Below are positions 17,509 through 27,810 of a stretch of 64,000 bases of DNA, piece after piece. Position 1 is the stretch's first letter. Every line of letters begins with the position of its first letter. The notes beneath the pieces were generated by a model. It worked only from the letters and a program-made list of their open reading frames with translations, had not been told where the DNA came from and did no database searches. Source of the stretch: Clavibacter sp. VKM Ac-2873 (GTDB lineage Bacteria > Actinomycetota > Actinomycetes > Actinomycetales > Microbacteriaceae). The stretch spans positions 285,061 through 349,060 of the forward strand of contig NZ_JADKRS010000004.1 in assembly GCF_015351075.1 (NCBI RefSeq), read 5' to 3'. A program made the position numbers and the translations under genes.

Positions 17509-18291
17509 GTGCCCCACGACGACATCGCCTTCCGCTCCGACATGACCGTGGAGCTCGTCCGCTCCAGCGCCCACGACTCCGACGTGATCTTCGCCGCCCG
17601 CGTGTCCACCGCCGGCGAGAAGACCCTCGAGCGCGCGCTCGACGAGCCCGACGACCAGGACCGCGCCCTCGAGGGCGACGTCGACACCGAGGCGGAGGAG
17701 AAGCGCGTCAAGCGCGACCGCGGCCTCATCAACTACCTCATGCGCGACCGCCACGGCTCGCCCTTCGAGCACAACTCGATGACCTTCTACGTGCAGGCGC
17801 CGATCTTCGTGTTCCGCGAGTTCATGCGGCACCGCATGGCGTCCTACAACGAGGAGTCGGGCCGATACAAGGAGCTCGACGCCGTGTTCTACGTGCCCGG
17901 CCCCGAGCGCAACCTCGTGCAGGTCGGCAAGCCCGGCGCCTACGAGTTCCACGCGGGCACCCCCGAGCAGACCGCGCTGGTGCAGGAGGAGACCCGTCGC
18001 ACCTCCGCCGAGGCCTACGCCTCCTACCAGCGCATGCTCGAGCAGGGCGTGGCGCGCGAGGTCGCGCGCATCGTGCTGCCGCTCAACATCTACTCGTCGA
18101 TGTACGTCACGCTCAACGCGCGCGCGCTCATGAACTTCCTGTCGCTGCGCACCAAGCACGAGGACTCGACGTTCCCGAGCTTCCCGCAGCGGGAGATCGA
18201 GATGTGCGCCGAGAAGATGGAGACCGAGTTCGCGCGGCTCATGCCCCTCACCCACGCGGCCTTCCAGAAGAACGGCCGCGTCGCGCCGTAG
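17509..18291 (+). CDS. thyX: FAD-dependent thymidylate synthase
   Basis: 260 residues; makes dTMP from dUMP using methylene-tetrahydrofolate, FAD and NADPH. The ThyX motif RHR-x5-E-x2-S-x-R is complete as RHRMASYNEESGR at about residues 107-119. The GSPFEHNSMTFYVQAPIFVFREFM strand-helix before it and NARALMNFLSLRTK at the C-terminus match the family. GTG 17509 was chosen because the earlier GTG at 17500 overlaps the -10 hexamer. It sits directly upstream of dapA, as in mycobacteria. Confidence 0.97.
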   Translation: MPHDDIAFRSDMTVELVRSSAHDSDVIFAARVSTAGEKTLERALDEPDDQDRALEGDVDTEAEEKRVKRDRGLINYLMRDRHGSPFEHNSMTFYVQAPIFVFREFMRHRMASYNEESGRYKELDAVFYVPGPERNLVQVGKPGAYEFHAGTPEQTALVQEETRRTSAEAYASYQRMLEQGVAREVARIVLPLNIYSSMYVTLNARALMNFLSLRTKHEDSTFPSFPQREIEMCAEKMETEFARLMPLTHAAFQKNGRVAP

Positions 18292-18420
18292 AGGGTAGCG
18301 CGCGGCGCGGCCGGCCCTCGGCGGACCCTCCGGTCGGAGCCGACGCGCTCCGCACAGGGGTGCACCGGCGTGGCCCACGGGAGGGCTGCCGAACACCCCG
18401 CTCGACGACGGTCCGACCGT

Positions 18421-18426
18421 TACGAT
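18421..18426 (+). promoter_or_regulatory. -10 (TACGAT) for leaderless dapA mRNA
   Basis: TACGAT ends 7 nt before GTG 18434 and overlaps the in-frame ATG 18425, which argues against that ATG as the start. Confidence 0.6.
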
Positions 18427-18433
18427 GGAGCGC

Positions 18434-19408
18434 GTGTCCACAGAGAACCCGTTCGGCCAGGTCCTGGTGGCGCTCGTCACCCCGTTCACCGCCGACGGCG
18501 AGGTCGACTGGGCGGGCGTCGAGAAGCACATGGACGACGTCATCGTCGCGGGCGCGGACGGCATCGTCGTCACGGGCACCACGGGGGAGACCAGCACGCT
18601 GACCGACCCCGAGAAGATCAGGCTCGTCGAGGTCGGGCGCTCGGTGAGCGCCGGCCGGGCGAAGATCATCACGGGCGGCGGATCCAACGAGACCGCGCAC
18701 GCCATGCAGCTCGCGCGCCAGAGCGAGAAGGCCGGCGCCGACGGCAACATGATCGTCACGCCCTACTACAACAAGCCCACGCAGGCCGGCGTCCTCACGC
18801 ACTTCCGGATGATCGCGGACGCGACCGACCTCCCGGTCATCCTCTACGACATCCCCGGCCGCACGGGCATCCCGATCCAGTACGACACGATCCTCCGCGC
18901 CGCGAAGCACCCGAACATCCTCGCCATCAAGGACGCCAAGGGCGACCTCGCGCAGGCCAGCCGCGTTCTCAACCAGACGAGCCTCATGTACTTCGCGGGC
19001 GACGACGCGAACGCGCTGCCGACCCTCGCGATCGGCGGCACCGGCCTCATCGGCGTCACCGCCAACGTCACCGCCACGCCGTACCGCACCATGGTCGACG
19101 CCGTGAACGCGGGCGACCTCGCCGCCGCCACGCACGCGCACCAGCAGCTGGAGCCGCTCGTCCGCGCGGTGATGACCCACGTGCCCGGCACGGTCGCGGC
19201 GAAGTACATCCTCCATGGGCTCGGCCGCATCGGCAGCCCCCGCGTGCGCCTGCCCCTCGTGGGGCCGGAGGAGTGGGAGGCCGCGCAGATCGAGGACGAG
19301 ATCGATCCTCTACGCGACGTCCCCGGCGTCGACTTCCGCAACTTCCGCCCCGACCGCAACGCCGCCGCGGGCGGTGCGCTGCCCCAGGTCGCCGGCACCA
19401 CGCGCTGA
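18434..19408 (+). CDS. dapA: 4-hydroxy-tetrahydrodipicolinate synthase
   Basis: 324 residues; aldolase condensing pyruvate with aspartate semialdehyde, first committed step of the lysine/DAP branch. Seen: VALVTPFTADGEVDW, VTGTTGETSTL (substrate threonines), TPYYNKPTQAG and YDIPGRTG with the proton-relay Tyr, and the Schiff-base Lys in LAIKDAKGD. The C-terminus is long and Ala/Gly-rich (NAAAGGALPQVAGTTR). The gene is followed after 58 nt by rnj and probably shares its transcript. Confidence 0.96.
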   Translation: MSTENPFGQVLVALVTPFTADGEVDWAGVEKHMDDVIVAGADGIVVTGTTGETSTLTDPEKIRLVEVGRSVSAGRAKIITGGGSNETAHAMQLARQSEKAGADGNMIVTPYYNKPTQAGVLTHFRMIADATDLPVILYDIPGRTGIPIQYDTILRAAKHPNILAIKDAKGDLAQASRVLNQTSLMYFAGDDANALPTLAIGGTGLIGVTANVTATPYRTMVDAVNAGDLAAATHAHQQLEPLVRAVMTHVPGTVAAKYILHGLGRIGSPRVRLPLVGPEEWEAAQIEDEIDPLRDVPGVDFRNFRPDRNAAAGGALPQVAGTTR

Positions 19409-19466
19409 CGCGCGCCCCGAGCATCCCCGCCGGCCGCATCGGCCGCACCGTCATCAGAGGAGTCCC

Positions 19467-21143
19467 ATGCCCCACGGCGTCTACGACCCGCCCGAGCTCA
19501 AGCCAGGCACCCTGCGCATCACGCCCATCGGCGGCCTCGGCGAGATCGGCCGCAACATGACCACGTTCGAGATCGACGGCAAGATCCTCGTCGTCGACTG
19601 CGGCGTGCTCTTCCCCGAGGAGCACCAGCCGGGCGTCGACCTGATCCTCCCCGACTTCTCCTCCATCGCGGACCGCCTCGACGACGTCGTCGGGATCGTC
19701 CTCACGCACGGGCACGAGGACCACATCGGCGCCGTGCCGTACCTCCTCAAGCTGAAGCAGGACATCCCGCTGATCGGCTCCGGCCTCACGCTCGCCCTCA
19801 TCGAGGCGAAGCTCAAGGAGCACCGGATCACGCCGTACACGTTCCAGGTGAAGGAGGGCGACCGCGAGCGCCTCGGGCCGTTCGAGCTCGAGTTCGTCGC
19901 CGTCAACCACTCCATCCCGGACGCGCTGGCCGTCGCCATCACGACCGAGGCGGGCCGCGTCCTGCACACCGGCGACTTCAAGATGGACCAGCTCCCGCTC
20001 GACGACCGGATCACGGACCTCCGCGCGTTCGCCCGGCTCGGCGAGGCCGGGGTCGACCTCTTCATGTCGGACTCCACCAACGCGGACGTCCCGGGCTTCA
20101 CGCCCACCGAGCGCTCCATCGGCCCGGTGCTGGAGGCCGTCATCTCGAAGGCGCCGCGCCGCGTCATCGTCGCGAGCTTCTCCAGCCACGTGCACCGCGT
20201 GCAGCAGGTGCTCGACGCCGCGCACGCGAACGGCCGACGCGTGGCGTTCATCGGCCGCTCGATGATCCGCAACATGACCATCGCGGCCGAGCTCGGCTAC
20301 CTCAAGGTGCCGGACGGGGTCCTCATCGACTCCAAGAAGGCCGTCAACCTGCCGGACCACGAGATCGTCTACATGAGCACGGGATCGCAGGGCGAGCCGA
20401 TGGCGGTGCTCAGCCGGATGGCGAACCTCGAGCACCAGATCGAGATCGGGCAGGACGACACCGTCATCCTCGCGTCGAGCCTGATCCCGGGCAACGAGAA
20501 CGCCGTCTACCGCGTGATCAACGGGCTCACGAAGCTCGGCGCGAACGTGGTGCACAAGGCCAACGCGAAGGTCCACGTCTCGGGTCACGCGGCCGCCGGC
20601 GAGCTGCTCTACTGCTACAACATCCTCAAGCCCCGCAACGTCCTGCCGGTGCACGGCGAGTACCGCCACCTGGTCGCCAACCAGCAGCTCGCCATCCAGA
20701 CCGGCGTCCCGGAGCGCAACACGTTCCTCGCGGAGGACGGCACCGTCCTCGACATGAAGGACGGGCACGTGCGCGTCACGGGCCAGCTCGACGTCGGCTA
20801 CGTGTACGTCGACGGCTCCACCGTGGGCGAGATCACCGACGCCGACCTCAAGGACCGCCGCATCCTCTCCGAGGAGGGCTTCGTCACGATCTTCGCCGTC
20901 GTCGAGCCGCAGACCGGGAAGGTCATCGTCGGCCCGGAGATCGAGGCCCGCGGGTTCGCCGAGGACTCGAAGGTGTTCGACAGCGTCAAGCCGCTCGTCG
21001 TGAAGGCGCTCGCGGAGGCCGCGGCCAACGGCACGCGCGACACGCACGCGTACGCGCAGGTCGTCCGCCGCACCGTCGGGCGCTGGGTCAACTCGTCGCA
21101 CCGCCGCCGTCCGATGATCATCCCGGTGGTCATCGAGGCGTAG
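19467..21143 (+). CDS. rnj: Ribonuclease J
   Basis: 558 residues; metallo-beta-lactamase/beta-CASP nuclease with 5'-3' exo- and endoribonuclease activity in mRNA and rRNA processing. The zinc motif HGHEDH is at residues 81-86, with VNHSIPDALAV, HTGDFKMDQLP, DSTNADVPGFTPTE and the beta-CASP motifs (FSSHVHRVQQV, STGSQGEPMA, VSGHAAAGELL). The C-terminal RNase J domain ends VRRTVGRWVNSSHRRRPMIIPVVIEA. ATG 19467 follows AGAGGAG. Next to dapA as in Rv2752c-Rv2753c. Confidence 0.97.
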   Translation: MPHGVYDPPELKPGTLRITPIGGLGEIGRNMTTFEIDGKILVVDCGVLFPEEHQPGVDLILPDFSSIADRLDDVVGIVLTHGHEDHIGAVPYLLKLKQDIPLIGSGLTLALIEAKLKEHRITPYTFQVKEGDRERLGPFELEFVAVNHSIPDALAVAITTEAGRVLHTGDFKMDQLPLDDRITDLRAFARLGEAGVDLFMSDSTNADVPGFTPTERSIGPVLEAVISKAPRRVIVASFSSHVHRVQQVLDAAHANGRRVAFIGRSMIRNMTIAAELGYLKVPDGVLIDSKKAVNLPDHEIVYMSTGSQGEPMAVLSRMANLEHQIEIGQDDTVILASSLIPGNENAVYRVINGLTKLGANVVHKANAKVHVSGHAAAGELLYCYNILKPRNVLPVHGEYRHLVANQQLAIQTGVPERNTFLAEDGTVLDMKDGHVRVTGQLDVGYVYVDGSTVGEITDADLKDRRILSEEGFVTIFAVVEPQTGKVIVGPEIEARGFAEDSKVFDSVKPLVVKALAEAAANGTRDTHAYAQVVRRTVGRWVNSSHRRRPMIIPVVIEA

Positions 21144-21146
21144 GCC

Positions 21147-21172
21147 GAGCGCCGGCGGGAGCCGGCGCGCTC
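21147..21172 (+). terminator. Hairpin after rnj
   Basis: GAGCGCCGGC, loop GGGA, then GCCGGCGCGCTC, a GC-only stem 4 nt past the stop. A second hairpin CCCCC-TCTC-GGGGG lies at 21183-21196. No T run follows either. Confidence 0.45.
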
Positions 21173-21243
21173 CGCCGCACGGCCCCCTCTCGGGGGTGGG
21201 CATCTCATCCGCGCGGCCGACCCGCCGCGCCGGTCGGCGCCCC

Positions 21244-21249
21244 TAGCGT
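21244..21249 (+). promoter_or_regulatory. Candidate -10 (TAGCGT) for the MacAB-like exporter operon
   Basis: TAGCGT would start RNA near 21256, leaving a leader of about 42 nt with the ribosome site GGGAAGGAG before GTG 21298. Confidence 0.45.
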
Positions 21250-21297
21250 CGGAGGCGACCGGACGGGCCGCTGGGGACCGCCGGGGAAGGAGCGGCC

Positions 21298-22317
21298 GTG
21301 GGCGTCTGGCGGAGATGGATCCTCCCGATCACGAGGCTCGTCGTGCTGGCCGCGATCGCCGTGGCGCTCGTGCGCATGGCGTTCTTCGGCACCACGACGG
21401 AGGAGACCGCTGAGGTGCCGACGGGCTCGGTCGTGGAGTCGCAGGTGCCCGCGTCCATCGCGACCGTGGTCAACGACGTGACCGTGAAGGGCAGCATCCA
21501 GCCGGATCCCGACGTGTCCGTGAAGGCGACGCTGCAGGGCAAGGTCTCGAAGCTCGTCGCCGGTCAGGGCGCGACGGTCAAGGCCGGCGACCCGATCCTC
21601 GTCATCCGCCAGGAGACGCCGGTGGATCCGGTGGTCGCCGCGGACGGCACGGTCACGCAGCAGAAGCCCAAGGTCGTCACCGAGACGGTCACCGCGTCGG
21701 CCGCCGGATCGCTCGCGGAGCTCGGCGTCCTGGTCGGCCAGGAGGTCGCCGTGGGCGACGCGGTCGGCCGGATCGCGCCGCCCACCTTCCGCGCGACCGC
21801 GCCGCTCACCGCGGAGGAGCAGTACCGGCTCGTCACGCAGCCGACGGCGGCCACGGTCGCGATCACGTCGGGCCCCGCGCCCTTCGAGTGCGGGGAGCTG
21901 CGCATCGGCCAGCAGGCGGCGGCCTCCGCCGAGGGTGCCGGCGGCGGCGCCGGCGCAGCGTCCACCGAGGGCGCAGAGTCGGCCTCCACCGGCGCGACCG
22001 TCTCCTGCGCGGTGCCGGCCGGGACGCGCGTCTTCCCGGGCCTGGCCGCGGACATCACGATCCCCGCGGGCGAGGCGCCCGACGTCCTGACGCTGCCGAC
22101 GACGGCGGTCGAGGGCCTCGCCGACACGGGCAACGTGTGGCTCGCGTCGGAGTCCGGCGAGCCGGAGGAGCGTGCGGTCGGCCTGGGGATCAGCGACGGC
22201 AAGGTCGTGCAGATCACGTCGGGCCTCGCGGAGGGCGACATGGTGCTGGAGTTCGTGCCCGGCGCCCCCGCGCCCGAGGACGAGGCGATGATGATGCAGG
22301 GCGGGTACGGCGGATGA
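21298..22317 (+). CDS. Membrane-fusion/adaptor protein of a MacAB-type ABC exporter
   Basis: 339 residues. One N-terminal transmembrane segment (about 8-30) anchors an outer domain. SVKATLQGKVSKLVAGQGATVKAGDPILVIRQE and the mirrored GSLAELGVLVGQEVAVGDAVGRI are the two halves of a biotinyl-lipoyl-like barrel interrupted by a short insert instead of a long hairpin. A Gly/Ala/Ser-rich insert lies near residue 205, and the C-terminal VVQITSGLAEGDMVLEF is the membrane-proximal barrel. It ends MMMQGGYGG. The stop overlaps the ATPase start (ATGA). In Gram-positives such adaptors pass substrates through the wall; substrate unknown. Confidence 0.82.
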   Translation: MGVWRRWILPITRLVVLAAIAVALVRMAFFGTTTEETAEVPTGSVVESQVPASIATVVNDVTVKGSIQPDPDVSVKATLQGKVSKLVAGQGATVKAGDPILVIRQETPVDPVVAADGTVTQQKPKVVTETVTASAAGSLAELGVLVGQEVAVGDAVGRIAPPTFRATAPLTAEEQYRLVTQPTAATVAITSGPAPFECGELRIGQQAAASAEGAGGGAGAASTEGAESASTGATVSCAVPAGTRVFPGLAADITIPAGEAPDVLTLPTTAVEGLADTGNVWLASESGEPEERAVGLGISDGKVVQITSGLAEGDMVLEFVPGAPAPEDEAMMMQGGYGG

Positions 22318-23021
22318 GCCTGATCCGTCTCGAGCAGGTGACGCGCACGGTGCAGCGTCCGGATGATGCGCCGCTGACGATCCTGCACGGCGTCGATCTC
22401 GACGTGTCCGTGGGTGACCACGTGTCGATCGTGGGCCGGTCGGGTTCGGGGAAGTCGACGCTGTTGAACATCCTGGGCCTGCTCGACACCCCGACGACCG
22501 GCGAGGTGTACCTCGACGACGTCCCGATGGCGCGTGTCTCGGGGTCCCGGCGCGACCGGGCCCGGGGTGGCGACATCGGGTTCATCTTCCAGCAGTTCAA
22601 CCTGCTCCAGGGCCGCACGGCCCGCGAGAACGTGATGACCCCGCTGCTGTACTCGACGGGCCGCACGTTCTGGCGGCGGGCGTCGATCGCGGCGGACATG
22701 CTCGAGCGGGTCGGCCTCGGCCACCGGATCGATTCGATGCCGGAGACGATGTCCGGCGGCGAGCAGCAGCGCGTCGCGATCGCGCGGGCCCTGGTGCGGT
22801 CGCCGCGGCTGATCCTCGCGGACGAGCCGACCGGCGCCCTCGACATCGAGACCGGCGCGACCGTGATGACGCTGCTCGCGGAGGTCGCGCACGCGTCCGG
22901 CGCGGCGCTGGTCACGATCACGCATGACCCGACCGTCGCGGCCCGCGCGGATCGGCACCATCGCCTCGAGGCGGGCGTCCTCGCGCCCGCCGAGGCCCTC
23001 ACCCGCGAGGTGCTCGCGTGA
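22314..23021 (+). CDS. ABC transporter ATP-binding protein (MacB/LolD-like)
   Basis: 235 residues. Walker [11 protein letters not shown]-loop [18 protein letters not shown], signature [15 protein letters not shown] and Walker [13 protein letters not shown] followed by the H-loop [13 protein letters not shown]. The [11 protein letters not shown] stretch is typical of the MacB/LolD exporter branch. It is flanked by 4-nt overlaps with the adaptor (ATGA) and the permease (GTGA), so the three form a tight operon. Confidence 0.93.
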   Translation: MSLIRLEQVTRTVQRPDDAPLTILHGVDLDVSVGDHVSIVGRSGSGKSTLLNILGLLDTPTTGEVYLDDVPMARVSGSRRDRARGGDIGFIFQQFNLLQGRTARENVMTPLLYSTGRTFWRRASIAADMLERVGLGHRIDSMPETMSGGEQQRVAIARALVRSPRLILADEPTGALDIETGATVMTLLAEVAHASGAALVTITHDPTVAARADRHHRLEAGVLAPAEALTREVLA

Positions 23022-24250
23022 GCGGCTGGCTCGCACGCACCGGCACGGGCCTCGTCGGCGCCGTCGTCGAGGCGTGGGCCGAGCTGCGGATCCACCGCAC
23101 GCGCGTCCTCCTCTCCCTGATCGGCGTCGCGGTCGCGGTCGCGGCGATCACGTCGGTCGTCGGCCTCGGCGCGGTCGTGCAGCAGTCCCAGACCGAGCAG
23201 ATGGAGCGGCAGTCGGGGCGTCCCGCGTCGCTGTCCGTCTCGATGTACTCCGAGACGGGGGAGGGGATGGCGTTCGCCGACCAGCGTGCGCTCCTCTCCG
23301 AGGTCGCGGACCGCTACGGCATCACGTGGTCGACGGCGATCGGCTACTCGCAGCTGCCCGTGGAGCTGCCGGGCGGAGGCGTGCAGGTGCCGGCGACCGT
23401 CGTGGATCCGGACTTCGGCCAGATGCGCCGCGTCGACGTGACCGAGGGGCGCTGGTTCGACGACCGCGACGCCACGCTTCTCGCCCCCACGATCGTGGTG
23501 AACCGCGCGTTCCTCGCGGAGCTCGGCTCGCCCGAGGTCGCGACGCACCCGACGGTCGTGCTGCAGGGGGAGCAGGGAGACGTCACGGCCGTGGTCGTGG
23601 GCGCGGTCCCGGACCAGTACGCGGAGGAGGGGGCGTCGATGTACGTCCTGTCGTCCACCGCCGAGCGCCTCCTCGGCCAGGAGGCTCTCACCGCCCTGCA
23701 GCCGCAGATGGAGCTCTGGGTCCCGGAGGAGGAGTCCGACGGGCTGACCGCCGCCATCCAGTCGGACGTCGCGGCGTCCGCCCCCGACGGCGTGCAGGCG
23801 ACCGTCAACCGGAACGACTACGGCACGTACGACTACGACCCGCTGCTCTCGCTCAAGATCCTCGTCGGGGGAGTGGCGGGCCTCGTGCTCCTGCTCGGGG
23901 CGCTGGGCCTCGTGAACATCTCGCTCGTGACGGTGAAGCAGCGGATCCGCGAGATCGGCGTCCGGCGCAGCTTCGGCGCGAGCGCAGGCCGCGTGTTCTT
24001 CGCCGTGATGATGGAGAGCATCGTGGCGACGGTCGCCGCGGGCGTGGTCGGGGTGATGGCGGCGGTCGCGATCGTGAAGAACCCGTGGATCCTCTCGTTC
24101 GTCGCCTCCGGCGTCACCGAGTTCCCGCCGTTCCCGCTCTCGGCGGCGCTGCTCGGGCTCGGCGCCTCGCTCGCCGTGGGCGCGATCGCGGGCCTCCTGC
24201 CGGCGCTCGTCGCCGTGCGCGTGTCCGTCATCGACGCCATCCGGTACTGA
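23018..24250 (+). CDS. MacB-like ABC transporter permease
   Basis: 410 residues with the MacB/FtsX layout: one helix near residues 28-50, a long extracytoplasmic domain (about 50-285) and three C-terminal helices. The coupling segment [24 protein letters not shown] between helices 2 and 3 is diagnostic. The outer domain would dock the adaptor. The operon probably exports a peptide, antibiotic or lipid; I see no biosynthesis genes nearby that would name it. Confidence 0.88.
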   Translation: MSGWLARTGTGLVGAVVEAWAELRIHRTRVLLSLIGVAVAVAAITSVVGLGAVVQQSQTEQMERQSGRPASLSVSMYSETGEGMAFADQRALLSEVADRYGITWSTAIGYSQLPVELPGGGVQVPATVVDPDFGQMRRVDVTEGRWFDDRDATLLAPTIVVNRAFLAELGSPEVATHPTVVLQGEQGDVTAVVVGAVPDQYAEEGASMYVLSSTAERLLGQEALTALQPQMELWVPEEESDGLTAAIQSDVAASAPDGVQATVNRNDYGTYDYDPLLSLKILVGGVAGLVLLLGALGLVNISLVTVKQRIREIGVRRSFGASAGRVFFAVMMESIVATVAAGVVGVMAAVAIVKNPWILSFVASGVTEFPPFPLSAALLGLGASLAVGAIAGLLPALVAVRVSVIDAIRY

Positions 24251-24314
24251 TGCCGGGGCCGCGCGGGGACCGTCCTGCCCGGCCCGGCGCACCGCCCGCG
24301 ACGGCGGCGCGGGA

Positions 24315-24320
24315 TAACGT
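24315..24320 (+). promoter_or_regulatory. -10 (TAACGT) for leaderless ftsK mRNA
   Basis: TAACGT ends 7 nt before ATG 24328. Confidence 0.6.
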
Positions 24321-24327
24321 GGGTCGC

Positions 24328-27177
24328 ATGGCTACGAGCACCAGGTCGACCAGCCGCGCCGGGAAGACCTCCTCGGGCGCGCCGCGCGCCACGCCCCCGC
24401 GCAAGGGACGTGCCGCCGAGACGAAGCAGCAGACCGTCGCCTACCCCGTCCAGTCGGAGCGGCGCGGCCCGCTCGTGGCCGCGTGGATGGGGCTCGCGCA
24501 CGCCACCGGCGCGCTCTTCCGGGCCCTCGGTCCGGAGAAGCTCGCCAAGGAGGAACGCCGCGACGGCATCCCCTTCCTCCTCGTGGTGCTCGCGATCGCG
24601 GGCGTGGTCGTCGAGTGGTTCAACCCGCTCAACGACGTGGCGATGTCCTTCGACGCGTACACGTTCGGCGGCCTCTTCGGCCGGGTGGCGTTCGCGCTGC
24701 CCATCGTGATGGTGCTCCTCGCCCTCTGGCTCTTTCGCCACCCGTCGTCGGTGAGCGACAACGGGCGGATCGGCGTGGGCGTCTCGCTCTTCCTCGTCTC
24801 CATCGCCGCGCTCTGCCACATCTTCAACGGGGCGCCGGATCCGCGGGACGGCATGCTCGCCCTGGCCCGCGCCGGCGGCGTCCTCGGCTGGGTGCTCGCG
24901 GCGCCCCTGTCCCTCCTGGTCACGTCGATCGGCGCGGGGATCGTGGCGGGGATCCTCCTGGTGCTCTCCCTCTTCATCATCACGCGCACGCCGCCGAACC
25001 GCGTCGGCATGCGGCTGCGTGAGCTGTACTCGTACCTCTTCGGCGCCCCGCCCGTGGACGAGGAGCAGCGTGCCGCCGACCGCGCGGCCCGCAAGACGCA
25101 GGCGACCGAGCAGGTCGAGCTCGAGGGCCTGGACGACGAGGGCCCGGTCGACACCGACAGCCTCCCGTGGTGGCGCCGCAACCGCAGCCAGCGCGAGGAC
25201 GCGCCCGCGTTCGACAGCCCGGTCCTCGCGCCGCACGCGGGATCCGAAGACGACGCGGGCAGCCGCGCCGCCGCCGAGGCGCCCACGACCGTCATCGACC
25301 GCACGGTGGACCCGGACGCCTCCCGCCCCGAGCCCGGCGCCTTCGCGGGCGACGACGCCGCGACCCGACGCATCGACCTCGACCCGCCCGTCGACGCCGC
25401 GGCCACCGCGATCCTGCCCTCCGTCCCCGTCCATCCCACCGGCATCCGCGACGACGACGAGTCCGCGGTCCTCCCCGGCTTCGAGGACGACGGCTCCGAC
25501 GCGGCGATCGTCTCGGGGGACGCCGACGCCCCGCAGGCGCCGTACCGCCTGCCCGCCGCGAGCACGCTGTCGCCCGGCACGCCCGCCAAGTCGCGCTCGT
25601 CCGTCAACGACGACGTGGTGCGCGCGCTCACCGAGGTGCTCACGAACTTCCAGGTCGACGCGACCGTCACGGGCTTCTCGCGCGGCCCGACGGTCACGCG
25701 CTACGAGCTGGAGCTCGCGCCCGGCGTCAAGGTCGAGCGCGTCACGGCGCTCGCGAAGAACATCAGCTACGCGGTCGCCTCCAACGAGGTCCGCATCCTC
25801 TCGCCCATCCCCGGTCGCAGCGCCATCGGCGTGGAGATCCCCAACACCGACCGCGAGATCGTCTCCCTCGGCGACGTCCTGCGCTCCTCGGCGGCCACGA
25901 GCAGCGCGCACCCGCTCACCATCGGGGTCGGCAAGGACGTGGAGGGCGGCTTCGTCATCGCGAACCTCGCGAAGATGCCCCACCTCCTCGTCGCGGGAGC
26001 CACGGGCTCCGGCAAGTCGAGCTTCGTGAACTCCATGATCACGTCGCTCCTCATGCGCGCCAAGCCGAGCGACGTGCGCATGGTCCTCATCGACCCCAAG
26101 CGCGTGGAGCTCACCATCTACGCCGGCGTGCCGCACCTCATCACCCCCATCATCACCAACGCCAAGAAGGCGGCGGAGGCGCTGCAGTGGGTGGTGAAGG
26201 AGATGGACATGAGGTACGACGACCTCGCCAGCTTCGGCTTCCGCCACGTCGACGACTTCAACAAGGCCGTCCGCAGCGGCTCGATCGTGCTGCCCGACGG
26301 CAGCGAGCGCACCCTCCGCCCCTATCCCTACCTGCTCGTGGTGGTCGACGAGCTCGCCGACCTCATGATCGTCGCGCCGCGCGACGTCGAGGACTCCATC
26401 GTCCGCATCACGCAGCTCGCGCGCGCGGCCGGCATCCACCTGGTGCTCGCGACGCAGCGTCCGAGCGTGGACGTCGTGACCGGACTCATCAAGGCCAACG
26501 TGCCCTCGCGCCTCGCCTTCGCGGTGTCGAGCATGACGGACTCGCGCGTGATCCTCGACCAGCCCGGCGCCGACAAGCTCATCGGGCAGGGTGATGGCCT
26601 CTTCCTCCCCTCGGGCGCGAACAAGCCCACCCGCGTGCAGGGCGCATGGGTGCAGGAGTCGGAGATCCAGAAGGTCGTCGAGCACGTCACGCGGCAGGCG
26701 CGTCCGGAGTACCGGCAGGACGTCGCCGTCGTCGCCGAGCGCAAGGAGATCGACGCGGACATCGGCGACGACCTCGAGGTGCTGCTCGCGGCCGCCGAGC
26801 TCGTCGTCAGCACGCAGTTCGGATCCACGTCGATGCTGCAGCGCAAGCTCCGCGTCGGCTTCGCCAAGGCCGGCCGGCTCATGGACCTCCTCGAGGCGCG
26901 CGAGATCGTCGGCCCGTCCGAGGGATCCAAGGCGCGCGACGTGCTCGTGTCGGCCGAGCAGCTCCCTGGCGTGCTCGCGACGCTGCGCGGGGAGACGCCC
27001 GCGGCCGCGCCGGCATCCGCGGCGCCTGCCGGCGCTGTCCCGGCGATGCCGCCGGCGGCCGACGCGGACGACGGGAACCGCTACGCGTCCGATCCGCTGC
27101 ACAAGGACCTGGACGCCTACGAGCAGGTGGAGGCCGAGGGCGACGACGACGCCTGGGGCCTGACGGGAAGGGACTGA
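24328..27177 (+). CDS. ftsK: DNA translocase FtsK/SpoIIIE
   Basis: 949 residues; septum-located ATP-driven DNA pump that clears and sorts chromosome ends at division. Four or so hydrophobic helices lie within residues 80-225, then an acidic Pro/Ala linker (about 240-420), the alpha/beta motor from about 430 with Walker [11 protein letters not shown] and Walker [26 protein letters not shown] and [11 protein letters not shown], and a C-terminal gamma winged helix ([32 protein letters not shown]) that reads KOPS sites. A further 90-residue Ala/Pro/Asp tail follows. pgsA starts 4 nt after the stop. Confidence 0.96.
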   Translation: MATSTRSTSRAGKTSSGAPRATPPRKGRAAETKQQTVAYPVQSERRGPLVAAWMGLAHATGALFRALGPEKLAKEERRDGIPFLLVVLAIAGVVVEWFNPLNDVAMSFDAYTFGGLFGRVAFALPIVMVLLALWLFRHPSSVSDNGRIGVGVSLFLVSIAALCHIFNGAPDPRDGMLALARAGGVLGWVLAAPLSLLVTSIGAGIVAGILLVLSLFIITRTPPNRVGMRLRELYSYLFGAPPVDEEQRAADRAARKTQATEQVELEGLDDEGPVDTDSLPWWRRNRSQREDAPAFDSPVLAPHAGSEDDAGSRAAAEAPTTVIDRTVDPDASRPEPGAFAGDDAATRRIDLDPPVDAAATAILPSVPVHPTGIRDDDESAVLPGFEDDGSDAAIVSGDADAPQAPYRLPAASTLSPGTPAKSRSSVNDDVVRALTEVLTNFQVDATVTGFSRGPTVTRYELELAPGVKVERVTALAKNISYAVASNEVRILSPIPGRSAIGVEIPNTDREIVSLGDVLRSSAATSSAHPLTIGVGKDVEGGFVIANLAKMPHLLVAGATGSGKSSFVNSMITSLLMRAKPSDVRMVLIDPKRVELTIYAGVPHLITPIITNAKKAAEALQWVVKEMDMRYDDLASFGFRHVDDFNKAVRSGSIVLPDGSERTLRPYPYLLVVVDELADLMIVAPRDVEDSIVRITQLARAAGIHLVLATQRPSVDVVTGLIKANVPSRLAFAVSSMTDSRVILDQPGADKLIGQGDGLFLPSGANKPTRVQGAWVQESEIQKVVEHVTRQARPEYRQDVAVVAERKEIDADIGDDLEVLLAAAELVVSTQFGSTSMLQRKLRVGFAKAGRLMDLLEAREIVGPSEGSKARDVLVSAEQLPGVLATLRGETPAAAPASAAPAGAVPAMPPAADADDGNRYASDPLHKDLDAYEQVEAEGDDDAWGLTGRD

Positions 27178-27180
27178 CCC

Positions 27181-27810
27181 GTGGTCGAGCGGAGCGCATC
27201 GGGAACCACCGGCATCGGGGCGCCGCGCGTCTGGCGCGCGGGCGACTCCCCGGCGAGTCCCTGGAACGTCGCCAACGTCCTCACGATCGTGCGGATCCTC
27301 CTGGCCCCGGTGTTCGTCGTCCTCCTCGTGGCGGACGACGGAGCCGACGGCCCGCTCCGCTACGCGGCCGCGGCGCTCTTCATCCTCGCGATCGCGACCG
27401 ACGGGGTCGACGGGCACATCGCCCGCAGCCGGAACCTCGTCACCGACCTCGGCAAGCTCCTCGACCCCATCGCCGACAAGGTGCTCACGGGCGCCGCGCT
27501 CGTGATGCTCTCGGTGCTCGGCGAGCTCCCCTGGTGGATCACCATCGTGATCCTCGTGCGCGAGCTCGGCATCACGGCCTACCGCTTCGCCGTGCTCCGC
27601 GACCGGGTGGTCGCGGCGTCGCGCGGCGGCAAGCTCAAGACGGTCGCGCAGGCCGTGGCGATCAGCGTGGCGCTGCTCCCGCTGTGGGACGTGGTCGGCG
27701 ACGGCATGCACGTCGTGAACACGGTGCTCATGTCTATCGCCTTCGCGCTCACCGTCCTGTCCGGACTCGACTACATGCGCCAGGCGCTCCGAGCGGGGCG
27801 CGCCTCGTGA
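27181..27810 (+). CDS. pgsA: CDP-diacylglycerol--glycerol-3-phosphate 3-phosphatidyltransferase
   Basis: 209 residues, integral membrane enzyme of phosphatidylglycerol synthesis. The CDP-alcohol phosphotransferase motif D-x2-D-G-x2-A-R-x8-G-x3-D-x3-D reads DGVDGHIARSRNLVTDLGKLLDPIADK. About 25 polar residues precede PWNVANVLTIVRILLAP, the first helix. GTG 27181 follows ftsK by 3 nt; the stop overlaps cinA (GTGA). The same ftsK-pgsA-cinA-clgR order occurs in mycobacteria (Rv2748c-Rv2745c). Confidence 0.93.
   Translation: MVERSASGTTGIGAPRVWRAGDSPASPWNVANVLTIVRILLAPVFVVLLVADDGADGPLRYAAAALFILAIATDGVDGHIARSRNLVTDLGKLLDPIADKVLTGAALVMLSVLGELPWWITIVILVRELGITAYRFAVLRDRVVAASRGGKLKTVAQAVAISVALLPLWDVVGDGMHVVNTVLMSIAFALTVLSGLDYMRQALRAGRAS

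Noticed and set aside
23833..27711. A 1292-codon open frame on the minus strand across ftsK
   Set aside because: Same GC artefact; ftsK has all its motor motifs on the + strand, and the antisense frame has no domain-like pattern.
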